Of a stretch of DNA of 64,000 nucleotides, positions 34,801-41,868 are shown one piece after another. The translations under genes and the position numbers were made by a program. Numbering within the stretch: position 1 is the first letter of the stretch; every line of letters starts with the position of its first letter. The notes below the pieces were generated by a model. It was not told the DNA's origin and searched no databases. It saw only the letters and a program-made list of their open reading frames with translations. The DNA comes from Pseudopedobacter beijingensis (lineage in GTDB: Bacteria > Bacteroidota > Bacteroidia > Sphingobacteriales > Sphingobacteriaceae). Location: contig NZ_JBHUDG010000020.1 in assembly GCF_042678145.1 (NCBI RefSeq), positions 124,001 to 188,000 of the forward strand, written 5' to 3'.

Positions 34801-34840
34801 CAGAAATCAGATAGAAAAATAATAGTAGTTTCCCTTTCAT
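31832..34840 (-). CDS. SusC/RagA TonB-dependent transporter of the glucan PUL (no STN domain)
   Basis: A 1002-residue outer-membrane importer. A signal peptide (KLLLFFYLISVSCVFGQ) is followed directly by the carboxypeptidase-like domain (about 22-100: KISGTVKDASDQGPLIGVAV). Then come the plug (LEQVVVIGYGTQRKRDLTGT, IRGVASTNDAKPLYVVDGIL, SSTAIYGLRGANGVIAITTK) and a barrel ending YSFGLNLTF. There is no STN domain. This agrees with control by the membrane one-component regulator encoded upstream rather than by a sigma/FecR pair. The start codon is preceded by a 290-base promoter region with repeated GATGTAGTGTT words. Confidence 0.96.
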   Translation of the reverse strand: MKGKLLLFFYLISVSCVFGQNIKISGTVKDASDQGPLIGVAVNVKGSTTATQTDVNGNFTINAPTNGVLTFSYIGYTTKEVAINNQTTMSVSLSSATAELEQVVVIGYGTQRKRDLTGTVASIKGEEIEKMTVTNPISALQGKVPGLTISNSGTPGSSPTVRIRGVASTNDAKPLYVVDGILQENIDYLNPADIESIDLLKDASSTAIYGLRGANGVIAITTKRAAKGKSLVNLNSTVGIQHVEKHVDVTDADGFKKLYSATLANLGAAPFDYTNYNANTDWQNEILRDAYINTNSLSISNTGEKSTTLVNIGYNDQDGVVKYSNFKKFIARLSQETKVNDAIKVGGDITGYHFRNEPMRVNLNSGVWAAPIVAVRSDNGLFNTMPSFQRGQVGNPVYAMERLRNTSVDRGYRAAGSLFGEIKFLKDFTWKSTVYTDLRFNNARRYTPLPYTVVNLGEGNNATENFFDKSARTSVEQEAFERRMFQQDHTLNFDKVLNEDHRINAMVGFTTVNMSSTTVNGTRIDSMLVVPNDPDFWYLNVINQDNITRNVGKGELESSMGTFGRLSYAYKNKYLLNATIRRDGSSKFAPENRWGTFGSVGLGWVASEEDFFKNTISSINFLKLRTAWGKLGNSNAFPNNVYQQTLATGSSAVFGDYVYPAITYAYKPDPNLHWEVIQGFDIGMDIRALDSRLSAELNYYDKQTTDLFTKVYLPDDPLKPYYTNMGKVTNKGVEVALGWSDKLGEDFSYNIGGNFSYVKNRVVSIGNASNFNLTGNGGVNMTETGKSIGYFYGFRQIGIYQSTADLDKIPAMPTSLPGDIAYADITGDGIITADDREYLGTPFPPYSYGLSVSIAYKGFDASIDGQGVAGNKVYAQWKTASFTRINYPANRLNAWTGAGSTNIEPIIESRANNQLFSTYFLEDGSYFRLRNIQIGYTFDQKMLTKAGIQRLRLYISGQNMKTWSKVSGYTPEAQLSDILGSGADNGIYPVPSVYSFGLNLTF

Positions 34841-35131
34841 AATTTTTAGTTTTTAATTAGTTGGCGTTATTTATAACTGGCTTTCAGTTGACATAAAGTT
34901 GAGAACAATAAGTATCCCAATACAAATAAATAAACTCTACAACACTACATCATCAAAAAACATCACACATCATTCAATCTTATAACACCCCTAAAAAACA
35001 ACCTTAGAACACAATATAAAACAGATTTTGAATTTCAAAACACTACATCAACAGACAATAAAAAACCTCTCATGATGCTGTATGGAAAAACACACATGAG
35101 AGGTAATGATGTAGTATTTGTGTAGTACTTG
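34841..35131. promoter_or_regulatory. susC promoter region with a direct repeat, and regulator gene terminator
   Basis: Read on the minus strand, GATGTAGTGTT occurs twice, 98 bases apart (complements of 35039-35049 and 34941-34951). A T-rich block TTTTTTAGGGGTGTTATA (complement of 34981-34998) lies between them. A related word, ATGATGTAGTATTTG, is on the plus strand at 35106-35120. Repeats of this type upstream of a PUL are candidate regulator sites. The left half of the region must hold the susC promoter. Confidence 0.45.
35058..35104 (-). terminator. Rho-independent terminator of the PUL regulator gene
   Basis: A perfect 10-bp stem, ACCTCTCATG (35065-35074) and CATGAGAGGT (35095-35104), is followed on the minus strand by a U-tract (complement of 35058-35065). 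It is placed 28 bases after the regulator stop, insulating the regulator from the susC operon. Confidence 0.85.
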
Positions 35132-38056
35132 TTATAATTCCATCAGGAATTCTACTAAATTTTTATCGTGTGGTAGCTGGAGTTTCTTCCTTAATCTGTA
35201 TCGCCGGATTTCTACTCCTCTTAAGGTAATGTTCAACAGAGAAGCCATTTCTTTACTGCTCATATTCATCCTCAAATAAGCGCATAGCTTTAAATCGTTG
35301 GGAACGAGGTCGGGGTAATTTATTTTTAATTTATGAAAAAAGTTCTCATGGGTTTCATTAAAACTTTTTTCAAATATATCCCAGTCCCGTTCGTCATTCA
35401 TCCCTTCGTCTATTACTTTCTGTATACGTCTTAACTGATCTTCAGAAAGTTTTTTCCCGCCCTCGTCTTTCAGCTCCGAAATTTCTTCTTTAATTTTTTG
35501 CAGGAGCTCATTTTTATAAACAATATTCATAGCCGAATTGGTTGCTTCTCTGGCTTTACTGATTAATTCGGCCTCCAGCTTCTCATTTTTAAGCTTGATT
35601 AGTTTTTGTTCATTAATAATAGCTTCTTCTTTAAGCTGTATTTCTTTTTCTTTCTGTAGCTTTTCCTCTATTTTTTGCTGATGTCTGATTAAATTCTCCC
35701 GATATCGTCTGCGCAGATAGAATGCCAGTACAAAAATGAGTATAAGATATAAAACAAGGGCTAGCTTTGTAGCATACAATGGCGGATCTATAGTAAACTT
35801 AAATTCTGATATTTCGGAAATCAGTTGTTCGTTAAATTTTGCCCGGACTTTAAAAACATAATCTCCTGCAGGGAGATTGGTAAAATCTTTTTGTGGTTGA
35901 TTACTCCACTCTGACCATTGAGAAGAATATCCTTCTAAATAATACTGGTATTTAACATCGCCTTGCTTGTAAAATGGCAATGCATAATTAATACGTATGT
36001 TTTTATCTTTATTATCTATAATGATATTTTTTCCTAATGAGCCAAAATCTGAAATTGTAAAGGATTTTTCTCCCATGGCTTCTACCTGTCTCACATTTAC
36101 TTTAGGTAACTTCTCTCCTTCACCTACCTGATTGGATTTATTAAAAATCACAAAGCCTTCGTCTAAACTGATCAGGTAAAAATTTTTATCAATTTTATTC
36201 ACGTTTTCATAATCTCTGAACATACGATCCTTTAAAATGCTAAACATATTTGAATCGATATGCAGGACTCCGGGATTTCTAAAGTCAACCAGCGAAATAT
36301 TTCCTTTTCTGATAAACCAATATTGATTTTCTTCGGCCTTTATGATTTTATTGGAGTGAGAAAACGAACCTAATTTACTATTAAGCTGTTCGTAATTAAT
36401 AAAACTGTCGCTAATTTCATCATAGATATAAAACCCCTGTTCTGTAGAGAAAATAATACGCCCATTTAAATTGAAGATATTAACTTTATAATTATTAGGG
36501 AGTCCTTCTGCTGTTCCATATTCTTTTACAGAGGTAACTTTAGCATAGTCTTCGGAGAGCTTTAATTTGAATACTCCTTTATATACATGGCTGATCCAGA
36601 TATTTCCCTTATCGTCTTGCTGAACGTACCGTAAAGGACCTGAAAAGCCACTTACCCTATGCAGCATTTCAAATCTGCCCTGCTGGTTTTTCTTATATAT
36701 AACCAGACTGGTATAAGTACCTTGTATCAGCAGATCTGGGGAAAGGTTTGAACGGGTAATAAACCAGCCTCCATTTACCGCAGAGAGTTTTTCTAACTGG
36801 GTTCCATTTACCCTAAAGGTTCCTGCGTTATGTCCGCAAATAAGATCGTTATCAAAGACTGAAAGATCCCACACCTGTCCCTGACTGTTTTTAACCAGGT
36901 TAAATTCAAAATTCTGCCCTTGCTGACTGTCATTTACCCAATTACTGTAAAACAGCCCCTGATTGGTCCCCAGATAGATATAACCATTGTGAATGATACT
37001 GGAATAAACGGTTCCGAACCTTCCTGATTTATCTAAATAGAAATAGAAAGGGGAATTAATTTCTATCCGATCTACACCATTATCCAAAGCACACCAGAGA
37101 TTTTGCTCTTTATCTTCTAACAGACCTAGTACTGTATTATTTTGCAGCCCATTACTTTTATTTATCTGCTGTACAATATTCCCGGATTTGTCCAGAATAA
37201 CCACTCCTTTTAAAATAGTACCAAAGGCATAATAATTGCCCAGCACTCTGATTCCATTATTTAACTGGAAGTTTTTAAGATAGTCTTCTGCCTGATTTTG
37301 CCACTTTTCAAAGGTTTTTCCGTCATAAATAAAAAGACCGTTTTTGGCTGTGCCTATCAGCGTTTTATCCTGCTCGAAGGGTAGCATACTTAATATTCCT
37401 GTACTGCCTAGTGCCTCGGAACCTGACACCGGATATAACTTATTCCCCCTTAGCTCGAATAAGCCGACATTGATAACTTCTGCATAAAATTTCCCGTTAA
37501 CTTTATGCAGGAATAAATAAGGCTGGTTTTTGGTTTCTTTATCATCTACCAGCGTAATTTTGTTATGGTGATAGATAAATATTTTGGAAAAGGACTGAAA
37601 TAATACCCTATCGCCATCTGTATATATTTTCCATATTTCATCGCTAAGTTTTACGTCTTTGGGCAATAGGGGTATAAGACTCTTATATTCCAATGTTCCC
37701 TTATTATTATAAAACCAATAACCAAAATCTTCAAATCCTCCGGTAAATATTTTGCCTTTACCATCTGCTGTTACTGCTCTCAGGATTATCTTATTCTGCG
37801 CTTCATAATGTCGCCAAGCTCCTCCATCATAAGTGACCAACCCCTCGTTATTGGCTATATATATCACATTATTCTCGTCTTGTGTAATCCCCCAGTTTTG
37901 GTTAGCCGCCTGATACTGTGTTTTTGAAAAATTTTCTATATACGGAACGCCTACTTTTTGGATACCGGTTACCGCTATAACATGCTGTATCATCATCAAA
38001 AAGAGAACAATATGGGCTATTGTATACTTTCTCATTCTTTTAGGTTTTATCTGCAC
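35132..38056 (-). CDS. Membrane-bound one-component regulator: beta-propeller sensor, triple-tyrosine motif, LuxR-like HTH
   Basis: 974 residues. An N-terminal signal/anchor (about 12-30) leads into a periplasmic seven-bladed-type Reg_prop propeller region (about 35-690; blades such as NWGITQDENNVIYIANNEGL, VLGLLEDKEQNLWCALDNGV, YVQQDDKGNIWISHV). A Y_Y_Y domain follows (about 690-765: QYYLEGYSSQWSEWS, LPAGDYVFKVRAKF). One transmembrane helix (about 770-790, LALVLYLILIFVLAFYL), a long coiled coil, and a C-terminal DNA-binding domain (LKLCAYLRMNMSSKEMASLL NITLRGVEIRRYRLRKKL) complete it. There is no kinase or receiver domain. The propeller should sense a glucan oligosaccharide and the HTH should act on the susC promoter downstream. 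Confidence 0.9.
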   Translation of the reverse strand: MQIKPKRMRKYTIAHIVLFLMMIQHVIAVTGIQKVGVPYIENFSKTQYQAANQNWGITQDENNVIYIANNEGLVTYDGGAWRHYEAQNKIILRAVTADGKGKIFTGGFEDFGYWFYNNKGTLEYKSLIPLLPKDVKLSDEIWKIYTDGDRVLFQSFSKIFIYHHNKITLVDDKETKNQPYLFLHKVNGKFYAEVINVGLFELRGNKLYPVSGSEALGSTGILSMLPFEQDKTLIGTAKNGLFIYDGKTFEKWQNQAEDYLKNFQLNNGIRVLGNYYAFGTILKGVVILDKSGNIVQQINKSNGLQNNTVLGLLEDKEQNLWCALDNGVDRIEINSPFYFYLDKSGRFGTVYSSIIHNGYIYLGTNQGLFYSNWVNDSQQGQNFEFNLVKNSQGQVWDLSVFDNDLICGHNAGTFRVNGTQLEKLSAVNGGWFITRSNLSPDLLIQGTYTSLVIYKKNQQGRFEMLHRVSGFSGPLRYVQQDDKGNIWISHVYKGVFKLKLSEDYAKVTSVKEYGTAEGLPNNYKVNIFNLNGRIIFSTEQGFYIYDEISDSFINYEQLNSKLGSFSHSNKIIKAEENQYWFIRKGNISLVDFRNPGVLHIDSNMFSILKDRMFRDYENVNKIDKNFYLISLDEGFVIFNKSNQVGEGEKLPKVNVRQVEAMGEKSFTISDFGSLGKNIIIDNKDKNIRINYALPFYKQGDVKYQYYLEGYSSQWSEWSNQPQKDFTNLPAGDYVFKVRAKFNEQLISEISEFKFTIDPPLYATKLALVLYLILIFVLAFYLRRRYRENLIRHQQKIEEKLQKEKEIQLKEEAIINEQKLIKLKNEKLEAELISKAREATNSAMNIVYKNELLQKIKEEISELKDEGGKKLSEDQLRRIQKVIDEGMNDERDWDIFEKSFNETHENFFHKLKINYPDLVPNDLKLCAYLRMNMSSKEMASLLNITLRGVEIRRYRLRKKLQLPHDKNLVEFLMEL

Positions 38057-38206
38057 TCCCCAGAGGAGCTGAAATTATTTTACTAATATGCTAAGAAAAA
38101 CGCATTTAGATACTATAATTACTGATGCTGATATTAACAAAAATAAAGGTTGGGGATGTCATCTGTTCACTACATTTTGTTCTTAAATACCTCTCAACCT
38201 GAATTC

Positions 38207-38360
38207 GATTAATACTTATTTTTAAGCATACCCCACAAGCCTTGTCTTGCAGCGGAGTTGAAGCATCCCATTATACAGGTCTTTAAACCCCGTATAAGAT
38301 TCCCGAATATCGGAATGAAATGACAGAAAAACATGACGAATGGTAGTCGCACTCAGATGG
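38207..38360. repeat. Intergenic repeat element, copy A
   Basis: Begins GATTAATACTTATTTTTAAG, CATA (38207-38230) and about 80 bases later has AGATTCCCGAATATCGGAAT then GAAATGACAGAAAAACATGA and CGAATGGTAGTCG. The order of these words is the same in copy B, and the CCGAATATCGG core is a small palindrome. No coding capacity. Confidence 0.7.
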
Positions 38361-38534
38361 TTTACAATGGACGAGCGTATTACCCAAATGCATCCTTCGT
38401 TTAGAGATGCTTTAAAGCTCCTTTGGAGATGCTTCGAACAAAGGAGAGGTACTTACCATAGTCTTTTGTATGAATCACGGATTATACAGGATTATTGGAT
38501 GTCACGGAGTTGATTTGCTAAATAACCAAAGTTA

Positions 38535-38650
38535 GATTAATACTTATTTTTAAGTATAGACTAATAAGCTCCCCCTCTGCTCAAGCTAACAGATCCTGAA
38601 ATAAATTCAGGATGACCTGAAAACATGACCAATAATAGTCGAACTTAAGC
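38535..38650. repeat. Intergenic repeat element, copy B
   Basis: Begins GATTAATACTTATTTTTAAG, TATA (38535-38558; one mismatch to copy A over 24 bases). It continues to AGATCCTGAAATAAATTCAG GATGAC (perfect ATCCTGAA / TTCAGGAT palindrome at 38593-38613), then CTGAAAACATGACCAATAAT AGTCGAACT. It is a shorter version of copy A, in the same orientation 328 bases away. Confidence 0.7.
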
Positions 38651-38674
38651 TCTCGGGCAAAAGAGTATAGAAAC

Positions 38675-38710
38675 AAAAAACCTGATAGTGTTGATTCTAT
38701 CAGGTTTTTT
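38675..38710. terminator. Rho-independent terminator of parC
   Basis: CCTGATAG (38681-38688) pairs with CTATCAGG (38697-38704), with A6 on the left and T6 on the right. It is 25 bases from the parC stop codon and works in either direction. Confidence 0.9.
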
Positions 38711-38734
38711 AATTTATTTATTCGGATAATTATA

Positions 38735-41437
38735 TTAAAACAAATCTAACTGACCATCTATATCGTCTGGATTGGTTATTTCAAAATCCACTTTTTTGGT
38801 TTGCTTAAAATCTGAAATAAATTTAGGCTTTTCAGTTTTTATCTCGTCCTGGTTGCTTTCTGCTCCGCCCTCTTCATTGTCTGTGCTTTGCTCTTCGCCT
38901 TCTTCTATTTCCGGTTGGTCGTCCTCTACTGGCTGAGTTTCATCTTCGTCGGCTTCTTCCGTTGTTAGCAAAGTTACTTTCTGAATATCATGTGGACTTA
39001 AACGATTTCCCTGAGCTTTTATCCCTTTTACGTCTATTGCTTCTGATAAGTCTATTTCCGATTCGTCATAAATCTGAGTTTTACCTTTTAAGGCTTCTAT
39101 CTTCACTATAGGATTTTGGGCTTTAGTTAATATCAACAGCTGCGAACCGGCATCTTCATTGATAAAGCTTATGCGTTTGCCTATAGCCAAATCTTCGAAT
39201 TTGAACCGCTTTACAAAATAATTTTTAGTTTTTCCGTCAATTTGAATAGCTGCAAAAACACGTTCCGGATCGAATTTCTCGATACGAATCATCTTATCAT
39301 CGAAATGGTTGGTGAGATCAAAGGTGGACAGCTCATAACTTCCGTCATTAAACACACATAATATCTTGTCTTCTGCCTGAAACTCTCCTAAAAACTCGCC
39401 GTGTCCATTTTCGTTCAGGCGCTTAGTAACGTCATCGTACCAAATCTTACGTCCTGCTAATGTTGACACTCCTTTAGTTTTTAAAGTTACTTTCTTGATG
39501 GCAAATTTGGTAACTATATTTCCTTGCGATCCTCTCCCTTTGATGGCTATTTCTGCAAAGTCTGCGTCAAAACTCAGTTTACGCAATTTAGACATTGGCT
39601 TTAAGGCTATATTTACTACTTCTGCTTCGCCATTAGGGTTTGCCGTAAAATAAAGTACTTTAGAACCTTTAGTTCCTTTGGTTAAATCATACTCTTTATC
39701 ACGTGTTACACCGCCTACTGCAAAACGTTTGATGTAAGCTGTTCCTGATTTTCCATCCCGATAGATCATATTATAAATTGTTCTATCATCGTTTTTCTTA
39801 AACACGCCGACATGTAAAATACCTTTACCTACGAAGGTTTTTTCTTGTACTTTGGTTACTATAAGGCTACCGTCTTCTCTAAAAACGGCTATATCGTCTA
39901 AATCGGAACAATCAAATAAGTATTCGTCTTTTTTAAGTCCTGTCCCCACAAATCCATCTTCTCTGTTGACATAAAACTTGGTATTGGCCAAGGCTACCTG
40001 ACTTGCTTCTACCCTATCAAAGGCTCTTATTTCTGTTTTTCGCTCTCTTCCTTTTCCGTATTTTTCTTTTAAACGCAGAAAATAATCGATAGCAAAATCT
40101 GTCAGGTGCTTAAGGTATTTTTTTACCTGCGTAATTTCTTTTTCCAATGCTGCCATTTGCTCGTCGGCTTTTTTAACGTCGAACCGAGTAATACTGCTCA
40201 TCGGTTTATCTATCAGCTTCTTGAAATCTTCTGGTAATATTTCGCGGTATAATGATGGCTTGAACGGATCAAATAATTCATGCAATACGGTAATAACTTC
40301 TTCAAAGTTTGTTGAGTTCTCGTATTTTGAATTTTTATACATCCCTTCCTGAATAAAAATCTTCAATAGGGAACTAAAGAAAATCTTTTCTTGCAGGTCA
40401 TGTAACTTTATCTCCAGCTCTTTTTTCAATAAAGCCTTGGTGTGATTGGTGCTCTCTATCAGAATATCATTAACACTCATGAAATGAGGTTTGTCATTTT
40501 TAATGACGCAGGTATTTGGCGATATAGAGGTTTCACAGGCTGTAAATGCGTAAAGTGCATCTATGGTAACATCAGGAGAAATACCGGGAGACAGATGGAT
40601 AACGATTTCCACATTTCTAGCGGTGTTATCTTCTATCTTTTTGATCTTGATTTTCCCTTTATCGTTAGCAGCAATAATGCTATCTATTAATCCTGTGGTT
40701 GTGGTTGTAAAGGGTACCTCTGTAATAACGAGCGTTTTTTTATCCAGTTCTGATATTTTTGCCCTTACCCTTATCTTTCCTCCACGTTGCCCTTCATTGT
40801 ATTGCGAGAAATCGGCCATGCCTCCGGTATAAAAATCGGGAAGTATATCTGGTCTGTTTCCTCGCAGCACTTCAACAGATGCATCTATCAGCTCGTTAAA
40901 GTTATGTGGCATTACCTTGGTTGCTAAACCTACCGCAATACCTTCTGCTCCCTGTGCTAACAACAGAGGGAATTTTACAGGTAAGGTTATAGGTTCTCTG
41001 TTTCTCCCATCGTAAGATAGCTGCCATTCGGTAGTATCCGGGTTGAAAACAACATCAAGTGCAAATTTGGATAACCTACCTTCAATATACCTCGCTGCAG
41101 CTGCAGAGTCGCCGGTAATAGGATCTCCCCAGTTTCCCTGGGTATCAATTAAAAGGTCTTTCTGTCCAATCTGTACCATAGCTTCTCCAATAGAAGCATC
41201 TCCGTGAGGGTGGTACTTCATGGTATTACCTATTACATTGGCCACTTTATTGAAACGCCCATCGTCCATTTCTTTCAACGAGTGAAGAATACGGCGTTGT
41301 ACTGGTTTTAGTCCATCATTAATATGGGGAACTGCCCTATCCAGAATTACATATGATGCGTAATCCAGAAACCAATTCTCGTACAAGCCGCTTATAGGCG
41401 TTACATTGTGTAATATTTCTTCGTTTTCTTCCATCAA
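38735..41437 (-). CDS. parC: DNA topoisomerase IV subunit A
   Basis: The DNA breaking/rejoining subunit of a type IIA topoisomerase. 900 residues. The N-terminal breakage domain has YASYVILDRAVPHINDGLKP VQRRILHS, KYHPHGDASIGEAMVQI and the catalytic tyrosine Y117 in SAAAARYIEGRL. Next is GVGLAT-type IAVGLATKVMPHNFNELIDA. The C-terminal half holds a beta-pinwheel-like region (about 500-830) without a clear GyrA box, then a very acidic tail (about 840-900, EEADEDETQPVEDDQPEIEE). The partner gene parE lies just upstream, which supports ParC over GyrA. Between them is an inserted small gene. Confidence 0.92.
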   Translation of the reverse strand: MMEENEEILHNVTPISGLYENWFLDYASYVILDRAVPHINDGLKPVQRRILHSLKEMDDGRFNKVANVIGNTMKYHPHGDASIGEAMVQIGQKDLLIDTQGNWGDPITGDSAAAARYIEGRLSKFALDVVFNPDTTEWQLSYDGRNREPITLPVKFPLLLAQGAEGIAVGLATKVMPHNFNELIDASVEVLRGNRPDILPDFYTGGMADFSQYNEGQRGGKIRVRAKISELDKKTLVITEVPFTTTTTGLIDSIIAANDKGKIKIKKIEDNTARNVEIVIHLSPGISPDVTIDALYAFTACETSISPNTCVIKNDKPHFMSVNDILIESTNHTKALLKKELEIKLHDLQEKIFFSSLLKIFIQEGMYKNSKYENSTNFEEVITVLHELFDPFKPSLYREILPEDFKKLIDKPMSSITRFDVKKADEQMAALEKEITQVKKYLKHLTDFAIDYFLRLKEKYGKGRERKTEIRAFDRVEASQVALANTKFYVNREDGFVGTGLKKDEYLFDCSDLDDIAVFREDGSLIVTKVQEKTFVGKGILHVGVFKKNDDRTIYNMIYRDGKSGTAYIKRFAVGGVTRDKEYDLTKGTKGSKVLYFTANPNGEAEVVNIALKPMSKLRKLSFDADFAEIAIKGRGSQGNIVTKFAIKKVTLKTKGVSTLAGRKIWYDDVTKRLNENGHGEFLGEFQAEDKILCVFNDGSYELSTFDLTNHFDDKMIRIEKFDPERVFAAIQIDGKTKNYFVKRFKFEDLAIGKRISFINEDAGSQLLILTKAQNPIVKIEALKGKTQIYDESEIDLSEAIDVKGIKAQGNRLSPHDIQKVTLLTTEEADEDETQPVEDDQPEIEEGEEQSTDNEEGGAESNQDEIKTEKPKFISDFKQTKKVDFEITNPDDIDGQLDLF

Positions 41438-41478
41438 CTATTACAATTTTTAATGTTTGATGTTTAATTTTCAATGAC

Positions 41479-41841
41479 CTAAATATCCTTATTTAAACTT
41501 GTTTGTGCTGTTTTAACTATTGCAGTTAAAATCTTGATTAATTCTTTAGACTTTTCTAATTCTATTAAACAATCTACATCAACAATATTGCTTTTCTCCA
41601 ATAACATCAACCAATATTCGCTTTCTCTCGCTTCTTTTGAAGCTATTGACATCTTTGCTATAAAGTCTTTTTTTGTTTGAGCCGCTGTTGCTTCTCTTAC
41701 ATTTGCCCCAATACTTGTAGAGCTCCGCAATAACTGCCTGGAAATAACATATTCTTTTTGGGCAATCATTAATTTATATAATTCAATGATTAACAATGAA
41801 AAATCAAATGATTTATCTAAAATTAAGTTATTCGATTTCAT
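41479..41841 (-). CDS. Four-helix bundle protein (23S rRNA intervening-sequence family)
   Basis: A 120-residue all-helical protein with the family signature LLRSSTSIGANVREATAAQT KKDFIAKMSIASKEARESEY WLMLLEKS. The family (PF05635) was first seen encoded inside intervening sequences of 23S rRNA genes and is now found scattered in Bacteroidota genomes; its role is not established. Here it sits between parE and parC. AT-rich flanks contain similar words in inverted orientation (TTAATGTTTGATGTTTAATT on the left; the complement of CATTAAACATTAAGCATTAA on the right). This suggests insertion as a small cassette. The pocket of conserved polar residues suggests a nucleic-acid or ligand-binding role, unproven. 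Confidence 0.88.
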   Translation of the reverse strand: MKSNNLILDKSFDFSLLIIELYKLMIAQKEYVISRQLLRSSTSIGANVREATAAQTKKDFIAKMSIASKEARESEYWLMLLEKSNIVDVDCLIELEKSKELIKILTAIVKTAQTSLNKDI

Positions 41842-41868
41842 TAAACATTAAGCATTAATCATTTAAAC

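Larger units (their letters stand above)
38057..38734. other. Gene-free region with two copies of an intergenic element
   Basis: No gene is supported in these 678 bases. The first part must hold the promoter of the minus-strand regulator. Most of the rest is made of two related repeat units (separate entries) and ends in the parC terminator. Short frames here have no domain or ribosome site. Confidence 0.7.

Noticed and set aside
41479..41841. Presence of an rRNA operon near the intervening-sequence family gene
   Set aside because: No rRNA sequence is seen nearby; the gene is flanked by parE and parC.
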